The notes below the pieces were generated by a model. It had not been told where the DNA came from, ran no database searches, and worked only from the letters and a program-made list of their open reading frames with translations. Positions 25,611 through 34,211 of a DNA stretch of 64,000 bases are shown here, one piece after another; the stretch's first letter is position 1; every line of letters begins with the position of its first letter. The DNA comes from Sphingopyxis sp. LC363 (lineage in GTDB: Bacteria; Pseudomonadota; Alphaproteobacteria; Sphingomonadales; Sphingomonadaceae): contig NZ_JNFC01000002.1 in NCBI RefSeq assembly GCF_000756385.1, positions 45,163-109,162 of the forward strand, given 5' to 3'. Both the position numbers and the translations under genes were made by a program.

Positions 25611-28562
25611 TCAGAAGCTGGCGGCCACGCCGAAGAAGATCCTGCGATCCTCCTGTGCGCTGAACGTCAGGCGATCGGGTTCGCCCAGATACTGACGGTC
25701 GATCGCCTTGGTCAGGTTGATGCCCTCGAGGGTCAGGCGAAGATTGGGCGTCAGGTTGATTTGCGCCGACGCGTCGAGCTGTCCCCTCCCAGCGATATAG
25801 GTGTTGCCGCCGCTGGCTGCGCCGCCGACCGAGTTCAGATATTTGCTGCGATAGGTATAGGCCGCGCGCACCGAGAAGGTGTCGTCCTCATAATAGCCGA
25901 TCAGCGTGTAACTGTCGCGCGACAAGCCGGGGAGCGGGAGCCGCTCGCCGGTGATGGCATCGACCAGCGGCGTCGAGCTGTCGACATAGGTGTAGTTCGC
26001 CTGGATCCCGAGATTGTCGAACGGAGCCGGCAGGAAGCGGAAGGCATGCTGATAGGCGAGCTCGAAGCCCTTGATGTCGCCATCTTCGCCATTTTGCGGC
26101 TGCGATATGTCGAACAGCCCGAACCGCTCCGAAAAACCGGGAATGAACTCGCGGGTCACGGTGTTCACCGTGAAGGAATCGACCTTCTTGTAGAAGACGG
26201 CACCGGTGAGCGAACTCGAAGGGGCGAAATACCATTCGAGGGTGGCGTCAAATTGCGTCGCCTCGAATGGCCGGAGATTGGGATTGCCGCGCGAGCCGGT
26301 CATGCTGACGGTGTTGGGTACGAAGCTCGCGCTGACCTGATTGAGACCCGGCCTGGCAACGACCTCCGCCCCGGCCAAGCGCAGCGTCAGATCGTCGTTG
26401 AAGTCGATCGACAGGTTGGCGCTGGGCAGCCAATAGCCGAAATCGGCCTTGATCATCGTCGTGGCGGTCGGCGACAGAAATCCCTTTGTCGCGCGCGCCG
26501 TGCTGACATAGCGCATGCCGGCGTTGCCCGAATAATGCAGGCCCCCGATATCGCCTTCGAAATTGCCCTTCACATAGGCGCCCAGCGTATCCTGCCTGAC
26601 GTCCTTGATCGAGGTCGGGCCGACGGTGATCGTCGTGTCGTAGGGATCGGGTCTCGCAAGGCCCAGCGCGTCGCGCGCGGTCCATTTGTCGAGCGTGCCG
26701 CCCAAAAGATCGCGGGGAAAGCTGCCGTCGGCGCCCGGGAAAAAGGCACCATAGTCCTTGCCGTAGCTGAGCCCGGGTAGCTCGTCGACGGTCAGGATGC
26801 CGTCGCCGTTCGCATCGCCGGCCGCGAGCAGGCTGGCGGCGACGGGCAGATTCTGCGGATCGGCGGCGAGCAGCTCGACACGCTCGTAGCGTACCCCGGT
26901 CTCTACCGAGGACAGGATGCCCCACTCGGTCTGATACTCCCAGTCCAGCCGCCCGTCATAGCCGCTGTTTTCGGTCACCGCGTCATAGTCGAAGATCGAC
27001 AGCAGCTGATATTGCGAAGGGTCGTTCGGGTTGAAATTGGCATCGATCGATAGGTCCGGCACCGGATTGCCGCCCCTGAAATCATAACTCGCGTTCGCCG
27101 TGTTTCCCGCGCGCGGCACGACCACATAAGTGAATGAGGCGCCCGGCCCGCCGTCGCTGCCTTTGCCATGCGCATAGGACATGTCGAAGCTCACGCGGGC
27201 GCGGTCGCTTTCCCATTTCACCGATCCGCCCAGCAGGGTCGATTTGAGGTCGGTGGGCTCGTCATAGATCAGCGGCCGGATGGTCACGCCGGTGAAGGTG
27301 CCGGCGACGACCGTATCGCTCTCGTTCACGATCGCATCGGTGTCATTATTGTTGAACAACACTTGGTAATTGACACTGTTGCGCTGGCGCTTGAGGTGGT
27401 TGAAGGTCGCGTCGAGGATGATTTCGAGCGTGTCGGTGGGGCGCCACTGCGCGGTGCCGTTCACCGTCAGCCGCTGTTCGGCGCGGTTGAAGATGCGCGC
27501 CATGAAGCGGTTCGGGCGGTACAGGCCCGGATCATCCACGCCGTCACCATCGCCGTCGACCGCGCCGGTCTGCGTCCAGCCGCCGGCATCGAACGAATGG
27601 CCCTGCGTCTTCGTGTCCGAATAGGCGATGCTGGCGAGCAGGCCGAAACGCTCGCCGAAACTCTTCGAGACCATCGCCGAACCGCGATAGCCGACATGGT
27701 CGGCCTGATCGGCATGGGCGCCCTGGAGGCGTCCGGCGGCGACGAAGTCCTTGAGGTCGAGTGGGCGCTTGGTCTTGAGGTTCACCGTCGCGCCGAGCGC
27801 ACCCTCCGGCATGTCGGCGGTGGGCGATTTGATGACGAGGATGGAGGAGATGATCTCGGGGCTCACCGATTCCAGCGCCGCGTTGCCGCCGTTGCCGGGC
27901 CCGATATAGTTGCGTCCGTTGATCTCGAGCCGGTTCTGCGAAATCCCGCGCACGGTGAAGTTCGATCCATCACCCTCGCGCCGGCTGATCTGGACGCCCG
28001 TCACGCGACTCATCGCTTCCGCCACATTCTGGTCGGGCATCTTGCCGATGTCCTGTGCGGTGATGACGTCGACGATCGACTGCGCTTCGCGCTTGACGTC
28101 GATCGATTCCTGAAGCGACGCGCGGATACCGGTGACGACGATATCCTCGCTGGCTGGCGTGTCCACTGCCGGACCGGGGAATTGTTGCGCGGGGGCCTGC
28201 GCTCCGCCTGCCTGATCCTGCGGGGCGGCGGCGAGGTGGCGCTGCGCGACCACCGCGCGGCGCTTCAGCACGAAGGCGTTGCCGACCTTGACCGGGACGA
28301 GATTTGTGCCGGACAGGAGCATTCGCAGCGCCGCGGCAACCTCCATCGATCCCTTGACGCGATTGACCTGCAAGCCTTCGGTAAGGGCCCCGGGAGCCAG
28401 GACCTGAATACCGGCCTGATGCGCGAACATCGGGATACCGGTGCGCGCGGGCTGCGCGGGAACGTCAAAGCGCCGGACCTGCGCGGCGGCTTCGGCGGGC
28501 GAAGCCACGCCGCATATGATCGCGGCAGCGGTCACCAGCAAATGAATACGCGCGTGCGTCAT
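25611..28562 (-). CDS. TonB-dependent receptor with N-terminal STN signalling domain
   Basis: A 983-aa receptor. After the signal peptide an STN domain occupies about residues 30-105 (RRFDVPAQPARTGIPMF then NAFVLKRR), the module that contacts FecR across the periplasm. A TonB box-like EDIVVTGIRASLQES near residue 145, a plug with KMPDQNVAEAMSRVTGVQI and a barrel ending in FFGVAASF follow; this is the Xanthomonas/Caulobacter-type family (TIGR01782-like). GGGGAGGA precedes the ATG. It is downstream of fecI-fecR and overlaps the oxidoreductase start, so ligand binding probably switches on its own operon. Confidence 0.94.
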   Translation of the reverse strand: MTHARIHLLVTAAAIICGVASPAEAAAQVRRFDVPAQPARTGIPMFAHQAGIQVLAPGALTEGLQVNRVKGSMEVAAALRMLLSGTNLVPVKVGNAFVLKRRAVVAQRHLAAAPQDQAGGAQAPAQQFPGPAVDTPASEDIVVTGIRASLQESIDVKREAQSIVDVITAQDIGKMPDQNVAEAMSRVTGVQISRREGDGSNFTVRGISQNRLEINGRNYIGPGNGGNAALESVSPEIISSILVIKSPTADMPEGALGATVNLKTKRPLDLKDFVAAGRLQGAHADQADHVGYRGSAMVSKSFGERFGLLASIAYSDTKTQGHSFDAGGWTQTGAVDGDGDGVDDPGLYRPNRFMARIFNRAEQRLTVNGTAQWRPTDTLEIILDATFNHLKRQRNSVNYQVLFNNNDTDAIVNESDTVVAGTFTGVTIRPLIYDEPTDLKSTLLGGSVKWESDRARVSFDMSYAHGKGSDGGPGASFTYVVVPRAGNTANASYDFRGGNPVPDLSIDANFNPNDPSQYQLLSIFDYDAVTENSGYDGRLDWEYQTEWGILSSVETGVRYERVELLAADPQNLPVAASLLAAGDANGDGILTVDELPGLSYGKDYGAFFPGADGSFPRDLLGGTLDKWTARDALGLARPDPYDTTITVGPTSIKDVRQDTLGAYVKGNFEGDIGGLHYSGNAGMRYVSTARATKGFLSPTATTMIKADFGYWLPSANLSIDFNDDLTLRLAGAEVVARPGLNQVSASFVPNTVSMTGSRGNPNLRPFEATQFDATLEWYFAPSSSLTGAVFYKKVDSFTVNTVTREFIPGFSERFGLFDISQPQNGEDGDIKGFELAYQHAFRFLPAPFDNLGIQANYTYVDSSTPLVDAITGERLPLPGLSRDSYTLIGYYEDDTFSVRAAYTYRSKYLNSVGGAASGGNTYIAGRGQLDASAQINLTPNLRLTLEGINLTKAIDRQYLGEPDRLTFSAQEDRRIFFGVAASF

Positions 28563-28640
28563 CCGATCCTCCCCGTTTTTATCGGGCGCCCTATTTCCGG
28601 TACGCTCTTGATAACAAGAGTCCGCGTCGTCGGATTTCCG

Positions 28641-29591
28641 TCAGGGTAACGGGTTCTTTTTTCGCGCCAGCCGGATCTCTGTGGGGGTGGTGGTGACGGC
28701 GACGTCGAGCGAGGCGGCCAACGTCGCAGCGAAATCGGCGGGGCGGTCGATCTGGAAAAGCCCCACCAGCCGCTGGCCCGCCAGATCCGGGTCCGCGATC
28801 ACCAACTGCCGGCGATTGTACCGGTTGAACTGTTCGACCGCGCTGCCCAGCGTCTCGTTCTCCAGCGAGATCTCGCCGCTGCGCCACGCCAGCGATCGCT
28901 CGATTGCGGCGGGCTCGGTCGCGACTTCGGGCGCGGCCGCGCCGGGCCGGAAGATGGCGTATTGCCCCGCCTCCAGAATCGTCATCGTCCCGCCGCTATC
29001 GGTCGGCCAGGCGGCGACACTCCCTTCGGTGACGGCGACGCGCACGCCGCTGTTTGTGCGGCTCACCGAGAAGGCGGTGCCGACCGCGCGCACCTGGGCG
29101 ATGCCGGCATCGACGACGAAGGGGCGCTTGCGATCCTTGGCGACCTGAAACCAGGCCTGTCCTTCCTGGAGCGCGATGCGGCGGCTGTCGTCCACCATGG
29201 CGACGCGCAAACTGCTGCTGGTGTCGATTGTCGCGACCGAACCATCGGCGAGCGGCAGCCGCCGGATCTCGCCGCGGGCGGTTGTCACGCGCTCTACCAT
29301 CAGGTGAGGCCAGGCGACGATTCCGGCAATCCCCGCCGCCATCGCGCCGACGGCGCCCGCGAGGAGCCAGCGCCGCGTCGGGGTCGCCGGGGAAGGGGCG
29401 TGTGCGAAGTCGATCGGCGCGCCTCCCGTCACCGCACGGTCGATCACGCTCAACCCCGCCTGCGCGCGGAGCAGCGCACCGGCGTGGCGGTGATCCTGCG
29501 CCAACCATGCCTCGAGCTCGGCGCGTTCGGCCGCATCGAGCGGATGACGCAGCGCCCAGGCGGCGGCGGTCTCTTCAGCGTGATCGCGCAT
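28641..29591 (-). CDS. FecR-type anti-sigma factor
   Basis: A protein of about 316 aa with an N-terminal cytoplasmic helical domain containing LRHPLDAAERAELEAWLAQD, a single transmembrane segment (RWLLAGAVGAMAAGIAGIV), a FecR beta domain with ARGEIRRLPLADGSVATID, and a C-terminal STN-like segment (RLVGLFQIDRPADFAATLA). It transmits the receptor signal to the sigma factor. ATG 29591 has GGAGG eight bases upstream; the longer 29606 start is possible. The gene overlaps the sigma-factor gene. Confidence 0.92.
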   Translation of the reverse strand: MRDHAEETAAAWALRHPLDAAERAELEAWLAQDHRHAGALLRAQAGLSVIDRAVTGGAPIDFAHAPSPATPTRRWLLAGAVGAMAAGIAGIVAWPHLMVERVTTARGEIRRLPLADGSVATIDTSSSLRVAMVDDSRRIALQEGQAWFQVAKDRKRPFVVDAGIAQVRAVGTAFSVSRTNSGVRVAVTEGSVAAWPTDSGGTMTILEAGQYAIFRPGAAAPEVATEPAAIERSLAWRSGEISLENETLGSAVEQFNRYNRRQLVIADPDLAGQRLVGLFQIDRPADFAATLAASLDVAVTTTPTEIRLARKKNPLP

Positions 29592-30192
29592 GCGCAGCAC
29601 CTCCATCCGACAATCTTTCCCGCTCGGGTTCGGGCTCGGTGATCAGCTTCAGGATCGCGCGCAGGCTGCGGCTCGCGTCATTCTCGACCACAGCCTCGCT
29701 CACGCCCATCGCCGCCGCAATTTCCTTCTGGGTCAGCCCTTCAACCCGGCGCATGAGGAAAATCCGCCGGGCGCGCTCGGGCAGGGTGGAGATTGCTGCC
29801 TGTACGCGTTCGAGTTCCTGACGTGCGGCGGCGAACCGTTCGGGCGAGAGCTGGTCGCTTTCCGGTTCGGCATCGAAGGCTTCCGCCAGCGCTTCGATCC
29901 GGACGACCCGTGCGTGCTTGCGCTGCCGCTGCGCCAGGTTGCGGGCCATGGTGAACAGATAGGCGCGCGGCGTCGTGACGTGCGCGACGTCATCGAGCTG
30001 GGCAAGGCGACAATAACATTCCTGCACGATGTCCTCCACGTCGGCTGCAGCGACAAGCCGCCGCCGCAGCCATAGCCGCAGGTCGCGTTCGTGCGGCAGG
30101 ATCTCGCGTCCCACCCAATCGGCTAGCGCCTCGCGTTCCGTCGTTTCGCTCCTCTCACCCTCTAAGAGGCCCGACCGCGATGTTTCCGTCAA
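29575..30192 (-). CDS. ECF RNA polymerase sigma factor (FecI type)
   Basis: A 205-aa extracytoplasmic-function sigma factor. Region 2 is seen as VEDIVQECYCRLAQ and AYLFTMARNLA (-10 recognition), and region 4 as LPERARRIFLMRRVEGLTQK followed by EIAAAMGVSEAVV, the -35 helix-turn-helix. An N-terminal extension of about 30 residues precedes region 2. It is the first gene of the fecI-fecR-receptor-oxidoreductase unit and is divergent from the arsenic operon. Confidence 0.93.
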   Translation of the reverse strand: MTETSRSGLLEGERSETTEREALADWVGREILPHERDLRLWLRRRLVAAADVEDIVQECYCRLAQLDDVAHVTTPRAYLFTMARNLAQRQRKHARVVRIEALAEAFDAEPESDQLSPERFAAARQELERVQAAISTLPERARRIFLMRRVEGLTQKEIAAAMGVSEAVVENDASRSLRAILKLITEPEPERERLSDGGAAHARSR

Positions 30193-30385
30193 CCGCGATG
30201 CTGAATCGGGTTACTTTCGTTTCGTGAGAGCGGTCTCCTGCGCCGCTTCAAACAATCGTTCTAAACTGCCAAAAATGATAGTCGATCGCCGACGCGGAGG
30301 TCTTCGCTTCGATAAGAGTCAAAATGAAGTTGACAGCGGCACGCGGGCCTGACATTTCGATATTATTCGAAATAAGGAATCGCCC
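30193..30385. promoter_or_regulatory. Divergent gap with ArsR-type operator palindrome
   Basis: A perfect inverted repeat, ATTTCGA-N6-TCGAAAT, lies at 30354-30373, about a dozen bases before the arsR GTG start. Its position and AT-rich dyad fit the self-operator of an ArsR repressor. A TTGACA hexamer occurs at 30330-30335, but no -10 box at standard spacing is clear. Confidence 0.6.
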
Positions 30386-30730
30386 GTGCAAGCCGACGCT
30401 GCCATCAATGCCCTGGGGGCTCTCGCGCAGGAACACCGTCTCGCCCTGTTTCGCTTGCTTGTGCAGGCGGGCGAGCGCGGGCTTGCTGCCGGTGCGATCG
30501 CCAAAAAACTCGGCATACCGAACAGCTCGCTGTCCTTTCATCTGTCGCAGCTGCGCGCGGCCGGACTCGTTCTGCAGGAACGACAGCATCGCTCGATCAT
30601 CTATCGCGCCAACTATCCGGCGATGAACGCGCTCGTCGCCTATCTCATGGAAAATTGCTGTGCCGGTGCCGCCGATTGCGGTGCGGGTTCGGCCTGTGAA
30701 ACGCTCGCAGCGGAAAGGAAAAGTGCATGA
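30386..30730 (+). CDS. arsR: ArsR-family arsenic-responsive repressor
   Basis: A 114-aa winged-helix repressor (LAQEHRLALFRLLVQAGERG near the start; recognition region PNSSLSFHLSQLRAAGLV). A cysteine cluster near the C-terminus (NCCAGAADCGAGSAC) offers As(III) ligands like those of alphaproteobacterial ArsR proteins, which bind arsenite outside the helix found in the plasmid R773 protein. The GTG start is preceded by AAGGAA and by a palindromic operator. Its stop overlaps the ATG of arsI. Confidence 0.9.
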   Translation: MQADAAINALGALAQEHRLALFRLLVQAGERGLAAGAIAKKLGIPNSSLSFHLSQLRAAGLVLQERQHRSIIYRANYPAMNALVAYLMENCCAGAADCGAGSACETLAAERKSA

Positions 30731-31182
30731 AGCGTCTGCATGTCCATGTCGGTGTCGAGAATCTCGACGCCTCAATCGGCTTCTATTCGACTATGTTCGG
30801 TGCCGAGCCGACCGTCGTAAAGGACGATTATGCCAAATGGATGCTCGACGACCCGCGCGTCAATTTTGCGATCTCCGCGGGCAATCATGCGCGGAAGGGC
30901 ATCGAACATCTCGGCATTCAGGCGGAAAGCGCCGAAGAACTTGGCGAGGTTTACGGGCGCCTGAAAGCTGCCGACGGGCCGGTCCTCGAAGAAGGGCGGA
31001 CCACCTGCTGCTACGCCAAGTCCGAGAAGAGCTGGATTGCCGATCCCGACGGGATCGTTTGGGAAGCCTTCTTCACCGATGGCGAGGCGACAACCTATGG
31101 CGACAGCCCCGCGCTCGACCAGCTTGCGAGCAATGATGCGGGTTCGACCTGCTGCGTTCCCAAGTCGGTCGGTGCGGCATGA
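30727..31182 (+). CDS. arsI: ArsI-type C-As lyase / CadI family VOC protein
   Basis: A 151-aa vicinal-oxygen-chelate protein. The vicinal cysteine pair TCCYAKSEKSW lies at about residues 94-95, with candidate metal ligands at His5 (or His7), His61 and Glu113, closely matching the layout known for ArsI dioxygenases that split the C-As bond of trivalent organoarsenicals. A second vicinal pair (STCCVPKS) is at the C-terminus. It would demethylate methylarsenite to arsenite. The name CadI is used for near relatives of unknown activity. It is coupled to its neighbours by ATGA overlaps on both sides. Confidence 0.88.
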   Translation: MKRLHVHVGVENLDASIGFYSTMFGAEPTVVKDDYAKWMLDDPRVNFAISAGNHARKGIEHLGIQAESAEELGEVYGRLKAADGPVLEEGRTTCCYAKSEKSWIADPDGIVWEAFFTDGEATTYGDSPALDQLASNDAGSTCCVPKSVGAA

Positions 31183-31688
31183 CCCGGCCCTTCAATGTCC
31201 TTTTTCTTTGTACGGGCAATTCGGCGCGTTCGATTCTGTCCGAAGCAATATTGAACCGCGAAGGCGAGGGGCGGTTTCAGGCCTTTTCGGCAGGCAGCTT
31301 TCCGAAGGGCGAGGTACATCCTGCCGCCTTGGCGCTGCTCGGCGAACTCGGCTATCCGACCGATGGCCTTCGCTCGAAGGGTTGGGACGAGTTTGCCCTC
31401 CCCGACGCGCCGCCGCTCGATCTTATTTTCACGGTCTGCGACAATGCCGCCGGCGAAATCTGTCCGGTCTGGCCCGGCAAGCCGGTCACGGCGCATTGGG
31501 GTATCGAAGATCCGGCAGCCGTCGAGGGCGAAGGCCAGCGCGAGGCCTTCTGGCAAGCCTATCTCGCGCTCAAACGGCGGATCGACCTGCTGCTCGCGCT
31601 GCCGCTCGCGAGCCTAGACGAGCTCAGCCTCGCCGAGCGGCTGCGCGCGATCGGAAAAACGGCCGATACGGAGACGACGCTTGGGTGA
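31179..31688 (+). CDS. arsC: Arsenate reductase, low-molecular-weight phosphatase type
   Basis: A 169-aa protein with the phosphatase loop CTGNSARS at residue 11, where the cysteine attacks arsenate, and the segment VCDNAAGEICPVWPG (Cys87, Cys95) followed by AHWGIEDPA. The two further cysteines are the usual redox relay. It reduces arsenate to arsenite. A roughly 25-residue C-terminal tail follows the core. It starts in an ATGA overlap with arsI, and the channel gene begins inside its end. Confidence 0.9.
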   Translation: MTRPFNVLFLCTGNSARSILSEAILNREGEGRFQAFSAGSFPKGEVHPAALALLGELGYPTDGLRSKGWDEFALPDAPPLDLIFTVCDNAAGEICPVWPGKPVTAHWGIEDPAAVEGEGQREAFWQAYLALKRRIDLLLALPLASLDELSLAERLRAIGKTADTETTLG

Positions 31689-32385
31689 AGCGTCGTTGGC
31701 GCGCCGGATAGCGGCCGAAGGACTGGGGGCTTTCTTTCTTTTCGCCTGCGTCATCGGTTCGGGCATCATGGCAGAGGTGCTTTCGGGCGGGAACGACGGC
31801 TTGGCCTTGCTCGCCAATATGATTGCGACCGGTGCGATCCTGTTTGTCCTGATTACCGCACTGGGCCCGATTTCGGGCGCGCATTTCAATCCGGCGGTCA
31901 CGCTTGTTGGCGCGTTGCGGCGCGAGCTGACGTGGCGGGACGCCGGCGCCTATGTCGCGGCGCAACTCGCATTCGGCATCGTCGGAGCGTGGGCGGCGCA
32001 TCTGATGTTCGACCTGCCGATCGTGCAATTCTCGGTGAAGGTACGAACGGGAGTCGGCCAATGGGTTGGCGAATTCGTTGCGACATTCGGGCTTTTGCTG
32101 ACGATCCTCGGGACCGCGCGATACCGGCCCCGGGCAGTCGCGGGGTCGGTCGCGCTCTATATCGCTGCGGCTTATTGGTTCACGTCATCGACGAGCTTCG
32201 CCAATCCCGCAATCACCGTGGCGCGGAGCCTGTCGGACACATTTGCGGGCATCGCGCCGCACGACGTGCCCGGCTTTGTCGCCGCACAAATTGCCGGGGC
32301 GATGTCGGCCTTTGCCGTCGCGGGCTTTCTGTTCGCTGGTCCGGCGACGGCGTCCGCCATCTCTCCTGCCCCCGCCGAAAAATGA
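31681..32385 (+). CDS. aqpS: MIP-family aquaglyceroporin, probable arsenite channel
   Basis: A 234-aa channel with six hydrophobic segments and both pore motifs intact: HFNPAVT and FANPAITVAR, the arginine after the second forming part of the selectivity filter. Glycerol-facilitator family proteins pass uncharged arsenite. The TTG start lies within the end of arsC, so translation is coupled. No ArsB or Acr3 pump gene is present, so the operon matches the Sinorhizobium meliloti scheme in which arsenite formed inside the cell leaves down its gradient through AqpS. Confidence 0.87.
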   Translation: MGEASLARRIAAEGLGAFFLFACVIGSGIMAEVLSGGNDGLALLANMIATGAILFVLITALGPISGAHFNPAVTLVGALRRELTWRDAGAYVAAQLAFGIVGAWAAHLMFDLPIVQFSVKVRTGVGQWVGEFVATFGLLLTILGTARYRPRAVAGSVALYIAAAYWFTSSTSFANPAITVARSLSDTFAGIAPHDVPGFVAAQIAGAMSAFAVAGFLFAGPATASAISPAPAEK

Positions 32386-32497
32386 CGGGCCGCGACAATT
32401 CTCCCGGGTTCGTTTGTTCGCACGAGAGCCTCGATCGGCTATGCCGTTCTTGCGACGCCGTAACAGGATTGTCCTTTTTCCAAGCTAGGGGCCGCAG

Positions 32498-33880
32498 ATG
32501 CTGAAATTCTCCGCTTCCGTCGATCGACGCGCTTTCACGTCCGGTCTGACCTCGCTGGCCTTTTCGGGACTGGCATTGAGCGGCTGCGCGACGTCGAGCG
32601 CACCGCGCTCGGCAGGGGCTCCGGGCTACGGTGCGCTCGAGCCCGACCCCGGCGGGCTGCTCGATCTGCCGCGCGGCTTTTCCTACCGGGTCATCTCGCA
32701 GCTCGGCGAGCGGATGGACGATGGCCTGCGCGCCCCCGACCGTGCCGACGGTATGGGGGCGTTCCATATCGACAGGAATCGGGTCGCGCTCGTCCGCAAC
32801 CATGAGTTGCAGCCGAAACATGCCGGGGTCGGCCCGTTCGCTTCGCCCTCGCGGACGGGTGGCGGATACGGGCGGGGAGCCGATGGCGGCTGGTTGCCCG
32901 GCGGAACGACGACATTGGTCTATGATCAGCGCAGCGGGCGGGTCGAGCGGCAGCATCTCAGTCTGGTCGGCACGATCCGCAATTGCGCGGGCGGCATCAC
33001 GCCGTGGGGGAGCTGGCTCAGCTGCGAGGAGGACGTCTCGCGCGCGGGGAAGGGGCTGACGCAGGATCATGGATGGGTCTTCGAGGTTCCTGCGGCCCAT
33101 CCCGGCCTCGTCGAAGCGGTGCCGCTGCGCGCCATGGGCCGCTTCAACCATGAGGCCGCCGCCGTCGATCCGCGAACCGGTATCGTCTATCTGACCGAGG
33201 ATCGCGACGACAGCCTCTTCTATCGTTTCCTTCCGGAGCGGCGAGGCGAGCTGGTGCGCGGCGGCCGGCTCCAGGCGCTCGCTTTCGCCAATCGGGACCG
33301 CGGCACCGACAGTCGAAACTGGACGGCGCCGGATCTCGCCGCAGGCGAGTGGATCGCGGCGCGGTGGATCGATCTCGACGGCGTCGACAGCGCGAACGAC
33401 GACCTGCGTCATCGCGGTCATGCGCAGGGAGCGGTCCGGTTCGCGCGCGGGGAGGGCATCCACTTCGGCGACGGGGAGCTTTATTTCTGCTGCACGTCGG
33501 GCGGAGCGGCGAAGCTCAGTCAGGTCATGCGCTATCGTCCCTCGCCGCACGAGGGGCAGGAAGGCGAGGGCGCAAGCCCGGGCCGGCTTCAGCTATTCGT
33601 CGAATCCACGGATTCGGCGATGCTCAATTTCGGGGACAACATCACCATCGCGCCGACCGGACACCTCATCATTTGCGAGGATCAATATACCGAGACCGTC
33701 GACAATCATCTTCGTGGCATCACCCCCGACGGGCAGGTCTACGCCTTCGCCCGATTGCATGCGCAGACGGAACTTGCCGGCGCCTGCTTCTCCCCAGACG
33801 GCCGGACGATGTTCGCGAACGTTTACAGCCCAGCAAAGACGCTCGCGATCACGGGCCCTTGGGGCAAGGTGCGGGCATGA
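32498..33880 (+). CDS. PhoX/DUF839-family Tat lipoprotein
   Basis: A 460-aa protein of the PhoX alkaline phosphatase-like (DUF839) family. The N-terminus carries a twin-arginine motif (DRRAFTSGLTSLAF) and then a lipobox (LALSGC), so a folded protein would be exported and lipidated. Family features include NHEAAAVDPRTGIVYLTEDR and CYxxNxGCGGxxT-like glycine/aromatic segments in the propeller. Members bind Ca2+ and Fe3+ and release phosphate from organic esters. It follows the arsenic operon by 112 bp; phosphate scavenging beside arsenate resistance is a sensible pairing, but phosphatase activity is not proven by sequence alone. Confidence 0.85.
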   Translation: MLKFSASVDRRAFTSGLTSLAFSGLALSGCATSSAPRSAGAPGYGALEPDPGGLLDLPRGFSYRVISQLGERMDDGLRAPDRADGMGAFHIDRNRVALVRNHELQPKHAGVGPFASPSRTGGGYGRGADGGWLPGGTTTLVYDQRSGRVERQHLSLVGTIRNCAGGITPWGSWLSCEEDVSRAGKGLTQDHGWVFEVPAAHPGLVEAVPLRAMGRFNHEAAAVDPRTGIVYLTEDRDDSLFYRFLPERRGELVRGGRLQALAFANRDRGTDSRNWTAPDLAAGEWIAARWIDLDGVDSANDDLRHRGHAQGAVRFARGEGIHFGDGELYFCCTSGGAAKLSQVMRYRPSPHEGQEGEGASPGRLQLFVESTDSAMLNFGDNITIAPTGHLIICEDQYTETVDNHLRGITPDGQVYAFARLHAQTELAGACFSPDGRTMFANVYSPAKTLAITGPWGKVRA

Positions 33881-33974
33881 CCCTTCAAACGAGGTTACCG
33901 AACGTCCGCTATTTATCTTGTCGGGCTGGAAGAGGACGGTCCGCAACCGGCCAGCGGCCGTCGACTATCCCGTG

Positions 33975-34130
33975 TCAGTGCGGCACCGCTCCGAGCTCGA
34001 ACCCGGTCTTGTCGTGGAGGGCAAATTTATCGACGATGTCGGCGCTGGCGCGATTGTAACCGACGACCTCGACCGTGCGGCCTTCGCGGCGCAGGCGCGC
34101 GATGATCTTGTCGAGCGCGCCGACGCCCGG
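33975..34130 (-). pseudogene. Relic of a SulP sulfate-permease C-terminus (STAS domain)
   Basis: On the minus strand, from about 34130 down to the stop at 33975-33977, one frame reads VGALDKIIARLRREGRTVEV and continues VGYNRASADIVDKFALHDK. These are the last two helices and strand of the STAS domain of SulP-family transporters, where VGALDK and the Asn-x-Ala-Ser segment are characteristic. No start codon or upstream transmembrane domain remains; the frame is lost upstream. It lies between phoX and the lactonase gene and shows that a transporter was largely deleted. Confidence 0.6.
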
Positions 34131-34211
34131 CGCGGAAAAATATCAGCGCATCGCCCAGACGATGGGCTTGCCGCGCGACAATCACTGACGCCGACGGGAG
34201 GCGAGGAAACT

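Noticed and set aside
30330..30366. TTGACA and TATTAT upstream of arsR as a sigma-70 promoter
   Set aside because: The spacing of 25 bp is too long for a standard promoter, so only the palindrome is reported.
33420..34211. In-frame upstream extension of the SMP-30-like gene
   Set aside because: It overlaps phoX in another frame, is Arg/Ser-rich, and the family N-terminus begins exactly at the ATG with a ribosome site at 34212.
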